Shown here: positions 26,538 to 35,040 of the stretch, piece after piece
How the letters are laid out: each line of letters begins with the position of its first letter
Position numbering within the stretch: position 1 is the stretch's first letter
Assembly: GCA_029260295.1 (NCBI GenBank)
Contig: JAJDDN010000008.1
Coordinates: 434,001-498,000 of the forward strand
Length of the DNA: 64,000 nt
From: Phycisphaerales bacterium
GTDB taxonomy: Bacteria > Planctomycetota > Phycisphaerae > Phycisphaerales > UBA1924
Direction: 5' to 3'
Translations under genes and position numbers: made by a program
The notes under the pieces: generated by a model
What the model was told of the DNA's origin: nothing
What the model saw: the letters and a program-made list of their open reading frames with translations, nothing else
The model's database searches: none

Positions 26538-27920
26538 TCATTTCGTTTTTTTGAAAATACATGCATAGGAACCGTCGGTGTAGGAAGCAGGGTTATCCCC
26601 GGGTTTGCCCGAGGGGAGGATCTGGTGGTCCTCGATGAGCTCGAAGATCGGGTCGGCATGGATCCAATCGCGTACATCTTGGTTTTCTTCGGGTTCAATG
26701 CTGCAGGTAGAGTAGACAAGTGTTCCTCCGTTGTTGAGATGGGGGATCACCGTGGTCAGGATATCGAGTTGGATTTTTGCCAATCGGCCGATTTGAGGGG
26801 TCATGGGGCGGTACCGGGCTTCCATACGGCGTGCAAGGACACCTGAGTTGGAGCAGGGGACATCGGTGAGGATGAGATCAGCCCCGTTGTGGAGGGTTTC
26901 TTCGAGTTCATCCACATGGCGGACCATGACATTTCGAGATCCATCAAAGACATCCATAAGTGTGTCGAGACGGCGAGAATCAATTTCCATGGCGATGATG
27001 GTGGCGTTTGGGAATCGTTCACTGAGCTGGCGGGTCTTGGTGCCTTGGCCGGCGCAGTAATCGACGATTGTTTTGTAGTTGCCATCGGGGATTGAGTTGA
27101 CCACAGCACTGCTCGCCGAGTCTTGTACGCGGAGGGTGGGGTTGGTGTCGAGGAGTCGGGTGAGGTGGGTTCGTGACCCGGTGTAGACACGGTGGGATGG
27201 GGAGTCGTGGGGTTCGAGGTCTTCTTGGTCCACGATTTCTGACCAATCGGCGGAGTAGACCAGGGTCGGGGGGTGCATGAGGGTGTGGGCACAGAGCTGC
27301 TGAACCTGGTCTGGGTACAGGTTGGTCCAGCGTTTGATGGTTGCTTTGGGGAGCGAGTAGGCGGTTGATATTAGGGAGAGTTGGTCTGCGGGGAGGTCAG
27401 AGTCGATGAGCTGGAGTGCCCCGCCCGATGCCGAGGGGATCATTGTGGCCAGTTCTTCATATTGATCGAGCACTTCGCCACGCGCTCTGGCGACCTTTCG
27501 CAGGACGGCATTGATCATGCCACCGGCCTTGGGGCGGATGTAACGCTTGGCCCATTCGACAGATTCATTGATGACCGCATGGGGAGGAAGGCGGTCAAGT
27601 AAGAGCAACTGGGCAGAGGCACCGACAAGGACCCCCTGCATCCGTGGCTCGATGGTCTCAAATCCTCGGCCTGCAAGCTGGCTGATGATGTGGCGGAGGG
27701 TAATCCAGCGGGTGACCGATTCACGGATGATTGCGTGGCAAAGGGCCCTATCGCGGGGCTCGAGGTGCTGGATCTGAGGCTCAACGGGGAGAAGCTCCGG
27801 AAATGACATCGCATGTGCACTCAGGACGCGATAGGCGGCGTCTCTGGCGTCTGCGGGCGGGGGGGCCGAGCTTGAGTGGGGCGAGTTTTGAGATTCTGAG
27901 GGATAAGGTGCGTTGGACAT
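26538..27920 (-). CDS. rsmB: 16S rRNA m5C methyltransferase, RsmB/NOL1-NOP2 family
   Basis: 460-aa RNA methyltransferase. The N-terminal NusB-like domain (LEPRDRALCHAIIRESVTRW) marks the RsmB subgroup; the C-terminal SAM domain has VDYCAGQGTKTRQL, LTDVPCSNSGVLARR (first Cys) and LVYSTCSIEPEENQ (catalytic Cys). Start ATG 27920 is proposed because a TACTCT hexamer lies 6 nt before it, as for many genes here; ATGs at 27944 and 28001 are in frame but overlap or crowd the divergent kinase promoter. Confidence 0.9.
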   Translation of the reverse strand: MSNAPYPSESQNSPHSSSAPPPADARDAAYRVLSAHAMSFPELLPVEPQIQHLEPRDRALCHAIIRESVTRWITLRHIISQLAGRGFETIEPRMQGVLVGASAQLLLLDRLPPHAVINESVEWAKRYIRPKAGGMINAVLRKVARARGEVLDQYEELATMIPSASGGALQLIDSDLPADQLSLISTAYSLPKATIKRWTNLYPDQVQQLCAHTLMHPPTLVYSADWSEIVDQEDLEPHDSPSHRVYTGSRTHLTRLLDTNPTLRVQDSASSAVVNSIPDGNYKTIVDYCAGQGTKTRQLSERFPNATIIAMEIDSRRLDTLMDVFDGSRNVMVRHVDELEETLHNGADLILTDVPCSNSGVLARRMEARYRPMTPQIGRLAKIQLDILTTVIPHLNNGGTLVYSTCSIEPEENQDVRDWIHADPIFELIEDHQILPSGKPGDNPASYTDGSYACIFKKTK

Positions 27921-27926
27921 TGGGGG

Positions 27927-27932
27927 AGAGTA
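27927..27932 (-). promoter_or_regulatory. TACTCT -10-like element of rsmB
   Basis: TACTCT on the minus strand 6 nt before ATG 27920. It supports that start over the two upstream in-frame ATGs. Confidence 0.35.
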
Positions 27933-27953
27933 GGCGTGGGCCATTGGTATAGA

Positions 27954-27959
27954 TACAGT
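27954..27959 (+). promoter_or_regulatory. TACAGT -10-like element of the histidine kinase
   Basis: TACAGT 6 nt before ATG 27966, no Shine-Dalgarno. It lies back to back with the rsmB element. Confidence 0.45.
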
Positions 27960-27965
27960 CTTTGC

Positions 27966-29492
27966 ATGGGTTCCACGCAGACATCCAAAAAACAGGGCCA
28001 TGTTGTTGGAAGCAGGGCGAGGGGGGTGTTCTCAGGGCTCAAAATTCGAAAGAAACTTATAGTCCTGCATACCTCATTCTCATTGGCGTTGGGAGTGTTG
28101 CTTCTTGTAGCCCTTGCTCCTGCAATGGGGAAGATGGTCGATGGTGCCGAGCAAGATCAGGCCAAGTTGATTTTCGAATCCGTTGTCACACACTCGGGGG
28201 CCAGTGGTTTCGACCAAAGCACGGTGGCAACTCGCTATGGAGAGCTTTCAGAACTTGGGATTAGTCAGCGTGATGCGACGCAGTTGGGCGTAACGCCTGA
28301 ACTCAGAATCCCTCTCCAAGGCGACACCTTTGGTGGTGGAATTGTTGGGTTTGATCCGAGTACTCAACGCTATCTGGAAATCCGAACTCGCTCGCCGCAA
28401 GCTCGAATGACGGTGCAATGGATCTATGGATTAGTAATCGCGACCCTCTTTGCTGGCTATGCAATAGTGGCTGTTGCACTTGAGTTATTGGTGCTCCCGC
28501 AGCATGTATATTTGCCAATTCAGTCATTGCTCCATGCAGATGATGCGGCTCGATCAAAGGATGAAGCAAACGAGCTGGTTCCTGAACATCTAATTACCAC
28601 AGATGAACTCGGGGAAATTATGGTCTCTCGAAATGAGACCATCGGGCAGCTTAGGTCAAACGAGCGTGAGCTGGCGGCGGCACTTGGAAGATTGGAAATC
28701 GTTGCGATTGATTTGCACAAGAAAAATAGGTTGCTTGAAACCGCTCGAAAGAACCTAGAAGGCGCTGACCGATTGGCATCGCTCGGGATGATGTCTGCGG
28801 GAATCGCCCACGAGCTCAACACGCCCTTGTCAGTGGTCAAGGGGTTAGTCGGTCAACTCAAGGAACAAGGGGAGTTGGGGGAATCAGAGATCAAACTGCT
28901 GGCTCGGGTTGTTGGGCGAATAGAGATACTTTCTGAAGGCTTGCTCGACTTCGCTCGTGTGCGGACACCTCGGCTTGAGCCGTCGAAAATCCATAAGGTC
29001 ATCGAAGACGCATGGATGCTCATCAAGCTTGATCGCCAGAGTGTGCTACCAGGGCAAAAAATTGAGTTTGTCAACAAGGTCAATCAAGACCACATTATCG
29101 CTTGCGATCCGGGCCGGATGGTTCAAGTATTTGTAAATCTCATCCGAAACGCAGTCCATGCTCTCCGGTCTGTAACCGAACAGGATGTCGGATGTATCAC
29201 CGTCTCATCGACAATTGAAACACGCGAGGACGGGGATTGGATTGTGATTTCAGTCATTGATAATGGCCCAGGAATAGATCCTGGTACGATTGATTCAATG
29301 TTCGACCCGTTTGTATCAACAAAGATGGATTCTCAAGGGACTGGTCTAGGTTTGGCTGTAACCGATGGTATTGTGCGTGAGCACGGAGGAATTGTTGTCC
29401 CGTCGAATGTGAGTGTGGGAGGCATGCCAGGCTATAAAAACAGTGGTGGGGCCAAGTTTGAGGTCCATCTTCCGGTAAACATCTCAGATTAA
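27966..29492 (+). CDS. sensor histidine kinase
   Basis: 508-aa membrane sensor kinase. Two hydrophobic segments (about 32-54 and 150-172) bracket a periplasmic domain of roughly 95 residues; a linker and coiled region lead to the H box AGIAHELNTPLSV (His282), N box NLIRNAVHAL, G1 DNGPGIDPG and G2 GTGLGLAVTDGI. The periplasmic domain shows no family I know. The REC-XRE response regulator follows after 63 bp and is the obvious partner. ATG 27966 is supported by the adjacent -10-like element. Confidence 0.92.
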   Translation: MGSTQTSKKQGHVVGSRARGVFSGLKIRKKLIVLHTSFSLALGVLLLVALAPAMGKMVDGAEQDQAKLIFESVVTHSGASGFDQSTVATRYGELSELGISQRDATQLGVTPELRIPLQGDTFGGGIVGFDPSTQRYLEIRTRSPQARMTVQWIYGLVIATLFAGYAIVAVALELLVLPQHVYLPIQSLLHADDAARSKDEANELVPEHLITTDELGEIMVSRNETIGQLRSNERELAAALGRLEIVAIDLHKKNRLLETARKNLEGADRLASLGMMSAGIAHELNTPLSVVKGLVGQLKEQGELGESEIKLLARVVGRIEILSEGLLDFARVRTPRLEPSKIHKVIEDAWMLIKLDRQSVLPGQKIEFVNKVNQDHIIACDPGRMVQVFVNLIRNAVHALRSVTEQDVGCITVSSTIETREDGDWIVISVIDNGPGIDPGTIDSMFDPFVSTKMDSQGTGLGLAVTDGIVREHGGIVVPSNVSVGGMPGYKNSGGAKFEVHLPVNISD

Positions 29493-29555
29493 TTCTGTTT
29501 TGTCTTGTTCAACCGGACTATAGCGGATAGCATCATCTGAAATAGGTGCTTCCCC

Positions 29556-30167
29556 ATGAGTGAAATAACCCCATTAACGATCTATGCACTGGATGATGAT
29601 CCCGATTACCGGGAATATTTACAGGGTATTTTACTGGCTGACGGGCATTCTGCAAGGTTAACAGGAAGCCCGAAAGAGTTGTTTGATGCCTGTGATCAAC
29701 ATTCTCCTGATGTGATCCTGCTAGATGTGAAAATGGGTGAGCATTCCGGTACAGAAGTGCTGGAACAAATCCGAGAGCAATGGCCTCGCCAATGCGTGAT
29801 CATGATTACAGGGTTTCCAACGCTCGATTCAATGCGTGAGACCTTCCGGAAAGATGTCTTTGATTACATCCCTAAGCCATTTGCGATTGATGATTTGCGA
29901 AAATCACTTGGTCAAGCGGTCAAAGAACTCGGGTTGGGGCAAAAACCCTTGGACAGACTCCGAGCGACCCTCGGTCGCCAGATCCGTCTTGCCAGAACCG
30001 AACGCGGGTGGACCCTTCGGAATCTATCCGAAATCTCTGGAGTCTCGGTGAGCCAACTCAGCTCGATTGAGCGGGGCACGCACCTTCCCAGTGTGGAATC
30101 GTTGACCATCATCGCAGAAGCTTTGGGTGTCACCCCAAGTACTTGGTTTGCCGCTGCAGGTTTTTAA
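29556..30167 (+). CDS. response regulator with REC and XRE-type HTH domains
   Basis: 203-aa two-domain regulator. The receiver has Asp13-Asp15 (ALDDDPDY), phosphoacceptor Asp57 in VILLDVKMG, Thr in MITGFP and Lys in YIPKPF. From about 136 a Cro/C1 (XRE) helix-turn-helix follows: LGRQIRLARTERGWTLRNL, EISGVSVSQLSSIERGTHLP and LTIIAEALGV. Such an output domain is rare in response regulators, which normally carry OmpR, NarL or Fis-type domains. It pairs with the upstream kinase. No DNA target is visible. Confidence 0.9.
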   Translation: MSEITPLTIYALDDDPDYREYLQGILLADGHSARLTGSPKELFDACDQHSPDVILLDVKMGEHSGTEVLEQIREQWPRQCVIMITGFPTLDSMRETFRKDVFDYIPKPFAIDDLRKSLGQAVKELGLGQKPLDRLRATLGRQIRLARTERGWTLRNLSEISGVSVSQLSSIERGTHLPSVESLTIIAEALGVTPSTWFAAAGF

Positions 30168-30177
30168 TGGCGGCACA

Positions 30178-30183
30178 TACATT
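30178..30183 (+). promoter_or_regulatory. TACATT -10-like element of lpxB
   Basis: TACATT 6 nt before ATG 30190. It also settles the lpxB start among nearby codons. Confidence 0.4.
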
Positions 30184-30189
30184 TGATTG

Positions 30190-31392
30190 ATGACGGCCTC
30201 TTTAAGCCTACTGTTCGGCGTGGCCATTTCCCCCCCCATTCAAACGATCTTGTTTACCGCATTTGAACCGAGCGGCGATGATCATGCATCCATCGTGATC
30301 GCAGAACTTAAACGGAGATACCCGGATCTACGGATATGTGCGTGGGGTGGTCGCAAGATGGAAGCTGCGGGAGCCGAGATTATTGAGCGGACCGGCGATG
30401 CGGCCGTGATGGGAATGCCTGGCCTCGAAAAAATCCGTGAGCACCGGAAGATCAATGCCCGGATCGCTCTATGGGTTCAGGACAATAAGGTTGCGGTGCA
30501 TATCCCTGTTGATTCACCGGCGGCTAACTTTCCAGTATGTGCGATCATGAAATCGCATGGCGTCCAAGTTGTTCATATGGTGGCCCCCCAGCTTTGGGCA
30601 TGGGCTCCATGGAGAATCCGTAAACTCCGTCGATTGACCAATCATGTCATGTGCGTCCTTCCTTTCGAGGAAGAGTGGTTCCGCTCGCGGGGAGTTGAAG
30701 CGACATTCATAGGGCACCCTTTGTTCGAGAAGCCGATCGACGAAGCCGCAATTGATGAACATATTCAAGATTGGAACCGGGGCGACCAGCGGGTCGCGTT
30801 AATGCCTGGGTCCAGGCCATCAGAAATCCAGAAAAATTTTCCGTTGATTCTGGGGGCCTATATAAAACTCCAACGCGAGCATAGCAATATGTGTGGCATG
30901 GTCGCCGTGACCCGGCCTGAAATTGAACCAGTTCTCAGGCAACTTGCCAAAGATCACGGTCTTACATGGCCTGATTCACTTGGACTTACAGTAGCCGATA
31001 CAGATGCCGCGGTGAGATGGTGCACGCTTGCATTGGTCGTTTCAGGTACCGTGACATTGCAGATCGCCCGCCAGCATCGTCCGATGGTCATTGTATATAA
31101 AATCGGACGAATCGGGTGGTCCTTGTTTGCTCGGTGGTTGATCCAAACGCCGTTTATCACTCTTCCCAACATTCTGGCCGGCCGTGAAGTAGTCCCGGAA
31201 CTGGTGCCGCACTTTGTGGGCGCTGAACCGATCGCAGAGCGGGCGACGGAACTCCTTGAAGATCGATCCAAGTACGATTCACAAATACAAGAACTACAGA
31301 GTATCACTAAAATGTTTGAATCAAAGAATGCTGCCCATGGAGCGGCCGACATAATCGCTCGGTACGCTGGGCTTGAATCTAGCTCAGATTGA
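30190..31392 (+). CDS. lpxB: lipid-A-disaccharide synthase
   Basis: 400-aa glycosyltransferase of family GT19 joining UDP-2,3-diacylglucosamine and lipid X. The start TILFTAFEPSGDDHA matches the LpxB entry motif (usually AGExSGD), VAPQLWAWAPWRIRKL the conserved SPxxWAW segment, TFIGHPLFE and ALMPGSRPSEIQKN the donor site, and VSGTVTLQIA the C-terminal site. It implies lipid A production and a Gram-negative outer membrane. The 3' end overlaps the convergent nuclease-like gene by 9 bases. Confidence 0.93.
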   Translation: MTASLSLLFGVAISPPIQTILFTAFEPSGDDHASIVIAELKRRYPDLRICAWGGRKMEAAGAEIIERTGDAAVMGMPGLEKIREHRKINARIALWVQDNKVAVHIPVDSPAANFPVCAIMKSHGVQVVHMVAPQLWAWAPWRIRKLRRLTNHVMCVLPFEEEWFRSRGVEATFIGHPLFEKPIDEAAIDEHIQDWNRGDQRVALMPGSRPSEIQKNFPLILGAYIKLQREHSNMCGMVAVTRPEIEPVLRQLAKDHGLTWPDSLGLTVADTDAAVRWCTLALVVSGTVTLQIARQHRPMVIVYKIGRIGWSLFARWLIQTPFITLPNILAGREVVPELVPHFVGAEPIAERATELLEDRSKYDSQIQELQSITKMFESKNAAHGAADIIARYAGLESSSD

Positions 31393-32088
31393 GACGGGAA
31401 TAACACCAACAGCAACGCACCCATTTCCGGCGCGGTCGGTGATTGACCTGCAGCCAATAACCGGCGATCGAATCGGAAGATTCTGATCCAGGCAAACACG
31501 GGCGGCTTGATTTAGATCATGTGTTGCAACTTCTTTGCTTTCTGTAAAAACCACTGCAAGAACACAGCCATGCCAAATGTGTGGGTCGGCGCTGAGCTTG
31601 CAAATATCAGCTTTGAGTCCTGAGACCAGTTCGTGGGCGTAGCTTGGGTTTGGTGAGGGGATCCCGTCGCGGTAGGCGTGTTGAGAGCAGACTTTGACTT
31701 CGATCCACCAGGCGTCTTCGGGGGGGCAGGTTGTGGTGAGGTCCGGGGCGGATTGGGGGACTTCTGCGAAGAGGGTGTCCTGCGCCAAGGCGAGCTGCCG
31801 CATCTCCAGGACGGGATCATGGAGTTTGAGGTCTGGATTTGGGGTTAGGGCAAAGTCGCACCGCTGGCGGTGGTTTTTGTTGGTGTAGGCGTCGCCGTCG
31901 GAGGGGTAGAAGGCTTCACGGTTGACGCCGAAGCCTGCGTCGGATAATTCTTGCTCAATAAGCTGGTGGAGCTGGAGTTCTGACAATGCGTCGAGCCCGC
32001 GGACGGCTTGCTCTATGTCGAGTGAATCGGCGTGATTTATGAGAGAGGCGAGGGAGGCGTCGAGAATTTGCTCTAGAACAGTAATCAT
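31384..32088 (-). CDS. PD-(D/E)XK-like hypothetical protein
   Basis: 234-aa protein of unknown family. A helix ELQLHQLIEQELSDAG (about 37-52) precedes RCDFAL with Asp78, and a later strand WWIEVKVC carries Glu130 and Lys132. Helix Glu, then Asp, then Glu-x-Lys is the order expected of the PD-(D/E)XK nuclease fold, with a long (about 50-residue) insertion between Asp and ExK. An unstudied nuclease is possible; homology is not shown here. Its stop region overlaps lpxB. A TACCCT lies 6 nt before the ATG. Confidence 0.68.
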   Translation of the reverse strand: MITVLEQILDASLASLINHADSLDIEQAVRGLDALSELQLHQLIEQELSDAGFGVNREAFYPSDGDAYTNKNHRQRCDFALTPNPDLKLHDPVLEMRQLALAQDTLFAEVPQSAPDLTTTCPPEDAWWIEVKVCSQHAYRDGIPSPNPSYAHELVSGLKADICKLSADPHIWHGCVLAVVFTESKEVATHDLNQAARVCLDQNLPIRSPVIGCRSITDRAGNGCVAVGVIPVSI

Positions 32089-32094
32089 GAATCA

Positions 32095-32100
32095 AGGGTA
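32095..32100 (-). promoter_or_regulatory. TACCCT -10-like element of the PD-(D/E)XK-like gene
   Basis: TACCCT on the minus strand 6 nt before ATG 32088. A weak member of the TANNNT set. Confidence 0.25.
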
Positions 32101-32184
32101 TCCTGATCCCCTTCAACTTGCAATTTCTATTCTGATGTGGGATGATGGGTATTCGAGTCGTTTTGATCGTCTCGTTGGACCTCA

Positions 32185-33972
32185 ATGGAGCAGTTCATGG
32201 AACAGCTGATGGATATCTTGGGAAGTATCAATGGTGTGATCTGGCACCCGATAGTTTTGTATGTGGTTCTCGGAGTCGGCGTGCTTTTTACGCTGTGGTC
32301 GGGTATTGGGCAGTACCGTGCTCTGACACACGGCGTATCGGTCGTGCGCGGCAAGTACGACAACAAAGGCGATCCAGGTGCCATAAACCACTTCCAGGCA
32401 TTGTCGGCCGCGTTGTCGGCGACCGTTGGGCTCGGCAACATTGCCGGGGTTGGTGTTGCGGTGGCACTCGGTGGCCCTGGTGCGATCTTCTGGATGTGGA
32501 TGGTGGGTATCTTCGGAATGGCCTTGAAGATGACAGAAGTATCGCTTTCGATGCTGTATCGCAACACAACCGATCCTGACAATCCGCACGGCGGCCCAAT
32601 GTTTGTCGCTGACAAAGCATTCAAGGAACGCGGGCTTGGTTTTATTGGTAAGCTCGTCGGGGGGACATTTGTGGTCACACTTCTGATCTCGACCATCACG
32701 GGCGGGAACATGTTCCAGTCTTGGGCGGTTTCTGATGTGACCAAGAAAGACTTCGGGGTTCCTGTACAGGTCACCGGCGTTATTCTGGCGGTTGTTGTCG
32801 GAATGGTGATCATCGGCGGGATCAAGAGGATCGGGGCCGTCGCAGGACGGATCGTGCCGTTCATGTGCGGGCTGTATCTTCTGGGTGCTTTCTGGGTCTT
32901 GGGATTGAATATCGCTTCCATCCCTGACATGCTTGTCTTGATTGTCAAGAGCGCGTTCAACCCTGCCGAAGCGCAGGGTGCGTTTGTAGGCGGGACCGTT
33001 GCCTTCGCATTGCTGTGGGGCATGAAGCGGGCTCTGTTCTCCTCTGAAGCGGGGCAGGGGTCAAGCCCGATCGCCCACTCGGCGGCCAAGACAGATGAAC
33101 CAGTTCGTGAAGGGATCGTGGCAGGACTCGAGCCATTCATTGATACCATTGTGGTCTGTACACTGACATCGCTTGTTATTCTCTCGACCGGTGCTTGGAA
33201 TCGTGGGCCTGAGGCGAACTTTAAACCCACAGGGATCAATGTGGTCCAGACGCAGTCTGATGATTCAGCAGGGGATTCGACCTGGACTCTTGACAACACC
33301 TACTTGCCAGATCGGACGCCTGACGCCCGGCGGATAGAAGGGGATTGGAAAGAAGGTACAGATTTCGATGTATTCATGCTGTTGGAACTCGACAGTGTAG
33401 ATAAAGATTCGGGAACCAAGATCAAAAGACTTAATGGCAATGTCGTCTTCGAACCCGGCGTAGGCGAGGACGGACAGTTTGTTATTGATTGGGATACCAT
33501 CGGCAATGCGACTCAGCCACGGCTGATTGATTCAGGTGTCTATGTTGAATATCCGGGAGCATCGCTGACTTCACACGCATTTAACAGGGTCACCCCTGGG
33601 ATGGGGAAATACCTCGTCGTGTTTGCTGCATGGTTGTTTGCGATATCCACGATGATTTCGTGGTCGTATTACGGCGAGCAAGGGATCGTGTATCTTTTCG
33701 GTGACAAAGCCGTCATCCCGTACAAGCTGTTTTACTGCTTGATGATTCTTGTCGCCTCAGCGGGGTTCATCACCACCGACGCGGAGCTCGACAACATCAC
33801 CGCTTTGGGTACTGGTGTCATGCTCTGGGCCAATATCCCGATTATGCTGATCTTTGGCCCGGTCGCGATGAAGGCGTACCACAACTATATTGGACGCCTC
33901 AAACGAGGCGAGCTGCATCCGCACAAGGCTCCACCAATTACCGATGTGGTCGAAGGGCATGATGTTGAGTAG
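32185..33972 (+). CDS. AGCS-family sodium:amino acid symporter with large loop insertion
   Basis: 595-aa membrane protein of the alanine/glycine:cation symporter family. GVLFTLWSGIGQYRAL, ATVGLGNIAGVGVAVALGGPGA and ALKMTEVSLSMLYR at the N-terminus and FSSEAGQGSSPIAHSAAK in the middle are family signatures. Usual members are near 450-550 aa. Here about 118 extra polar residues (about 337-455) sit between STGAW and GASLTSHAF, where relatives have a short loop; the insertion should face one side of the membrane and looks beta-rich. Amino-acid substrate unknown. Confidence 0.92.
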   Translation: MEQFMEQLMDILGSINGVIWHPIVLYVVLGVGVLFTLWSGIGQYRALTHGVSVVRGKYDNKGDPGAINHFQALSAALSATVGLGNIAGVGVAVALGGPGAIFWMWMVGIFGMALKMTEVSLSMLYRNTTDPDNPHGGPMFVADKAFKERGLGFIGKLVGGTFVVTLLISTITGGNMFQSWAVSDVTKKDFGVPVQVTGVILAVVVGMVIIGGIKRIGAVAGRIVPFMCGLYLLGAFWVLGLNIASIPDMLVLIVKSAFNPAEAQGAFVGGTVAFALLWGMKRALFSSEAGQGSSPIAHSAAKTDEPVREGIVAGLEPFIDTIVVCTLTSLVILSTGAWNRGPEANFKPTGINVVQTQSDDSAGDSTWTLDNTYLPDRTPDARRIEGDWKEGTDFDVFMLLELDSVDKDSGTKIKRLNGNVVFEPGVGEDGQFVIDWDTIGNATQPRLIDSGVYVEYPGASLTSHAFNRVTPGMGKYLVVFAAWLFAISTMISWSYYGEQGIVYLFGDKAVIPYKLFYCLMILVASAGFITTDAELDNITALGTGVMLWANIPIMLIFGPVAMKAYHNYIGRLKRGELHPHKAPPITDVVEGHDVE

Positions 33973-33978
33973 TTGTTT

Positions 33979-34551
33979 CTAAACCATCTGCATCGCGACC
34001 GCGATGGTGATGGCCCAGATCGAAAGACCGATCAAGACCCGGAGTGACATCCGGGTCTTTTTATTTAGTGTGCCCAGAGGAATATCAGATAGGGCGGGGA
34101 TGTGCTGCTCTGTGTATGTGGCATCGGGAGCGTTCTGGACATGGGTGATAATTTGGTGGGTGCCAGAGGGAGATAGGCCGAGGGTTCTGCCGATGTGGAT
34201 GAGTTCGGTGGTGTCGCGCTTGATGAGTCCGGTTGATCTGCAATGGAGCCTGGTCTGGGTCATGATGGCGAGGAGTCTTCGGGGGTCTGTTTGTGAAAGT
34301 TGATTGGAAGTCGAGTTTTTGAGTGCGTCCGAGAACTGGTAGGGCTGGTTGCCGGGTGACAACAGCGGGGCATCGGTGTTGACGAGGTGCAACGCGCCCG
34401 GGGCTGAGAAGCCGGATTGTCCTTCATATTTGAGCACGGTGGAGATGGTGCATATTGTGTGCCATGCCGAGCCAAGTTGTGGTGGTTGGGTGAGGCTTGG
34501 CTTATGCTTTGGGCTTGAGAATCCGATGATTGATAGACGATGGAGTGTCAT
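33979..34551 (-). CDS. hypothetical protein with C-terminal membrane helix
   Basis: 190-aa protein without a family I can name. The central part (TRLHCRSTGLIKRDTTELIH and IGRTLGLSPSGTHQIITHV, about 105-145) looks like a compact helical module of a kind I associate with planctomycete conserved hypotheticals, from memory only. A single C-terminal helix MSLRVLIGLSIWAITIAVAM (about 168-187) suggests tail anchoring in the membrane. The ATG at 34551 abuts the start of the divergent gene; no Shine-Dalgarno is seen. Confidence 0.62.
   Translation of the reverse strand: MTLHRLSIIGFSSPKHKPSLTQPPQLGSAWHTICTISTVLKYEGQSGFSAPGALHLVNTDAPLLSPGNQPYQFSDALKNSTSNQLSQTDPRRLLAIMTQTRLHCRSTGLIKRDTTELIHIGRTLGLSPSGTHQIITHVQNAPDATYTEQHIPALSDIPLGTLNKKTRMSLRVLIGLSIWAITIAVAMQMV
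34034..34064 (+). terminator. terminator of the AGCS symporter, inside the convergent gene
   Basis: 9-bp stem AAGACCCGG/CCGGGTCTT with 8-nt loop (34034-34059), then TTTTATTT. It lies 62 nt after the symporter stop, within the 3' coding part of the opposite-strand gene 33979-34551. Confidence 0.8.
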
Positions 34552-35040
34552 TTGAGCAATAAAGAATCAATAAATCAGCTGCAGAGTATCACGACCGGCA
34601 TGGATGCTTCCGGTGTGTTTGGGGCTCTCTTAAAGTTGTCAAAGGGCGGGAATCTTGCTGGGTATGTGCACAATAGTGGGGACCTAGCAGCAAAGGTCGA
34701 TGCGCATGGGACGCCGTTTGATTCGGATCTTGTGATCGAGTATTCGGTGGATGGTGTGCGGTTTTCGCTCAAACTGCGGAGCAAGATACCGGCGATCTTT
34801 ATGGCGTTGTTGCTGGTGACAGTTTGGCCGGGTTTGCCGCTGACTGATTCGTTTATGTACAGCTTTGGGTGGTACGAGCGGCTGATGGGAGATTCGATTG
34901 ATACCTGGATGTGGTATCTCCCGATGACGGTTATTCCTATCCCGTTTGTATGGAAATCAGCGATCAAGAAATCGCGGGCATCGGCCCATGGGCACGCGGT
35001 TGAAACCATTGAGAAAATCCAAGCGGTGCTTGGGGCTTAA
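34552..35040 (+). CDS. hypothetical membrane protein
   Basis: 162-aa protein with two probable membrane helices (IPAIFMALLLVTVWPGLPL about 80-98 and WMWYLPMTVIPIPFVW about 124-139) between polar ends. No family recognised. A TTG at 34552 with GGAG 8 nt upstream is proposed as start; an ATG at 34540 in frame would overlap the divergent gene. Its TAA overlaps the TAA of the convergent ABC-F gene in the palindrome CTTAAG. Divergent partnership with 33979-34551 suggests a functional pair. Confidence 0.62.
   Translation: MSNKESINQLQSITTGMDASGVFGALLKLSKGGNLAGYVHNSGDLAAKVDAHGTPFDSDLVIEYSVDGVRFSLKLRSKIPAIFMALLLVTVWPGLPLTDSFMYSFGWYERLMGDSIDTWMWYLPMTVIPIPFVWKSAIKKSRASAHGHAVETIEKIQAVLGA

Noticed and set aside
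32127..33299. 390-codon minus-strand open frame opposite the AGCS symporter
   Set aside because: Thr/Pro/Ile-rich low-complexity translation with no motif; the plus-strand symporter is certain.
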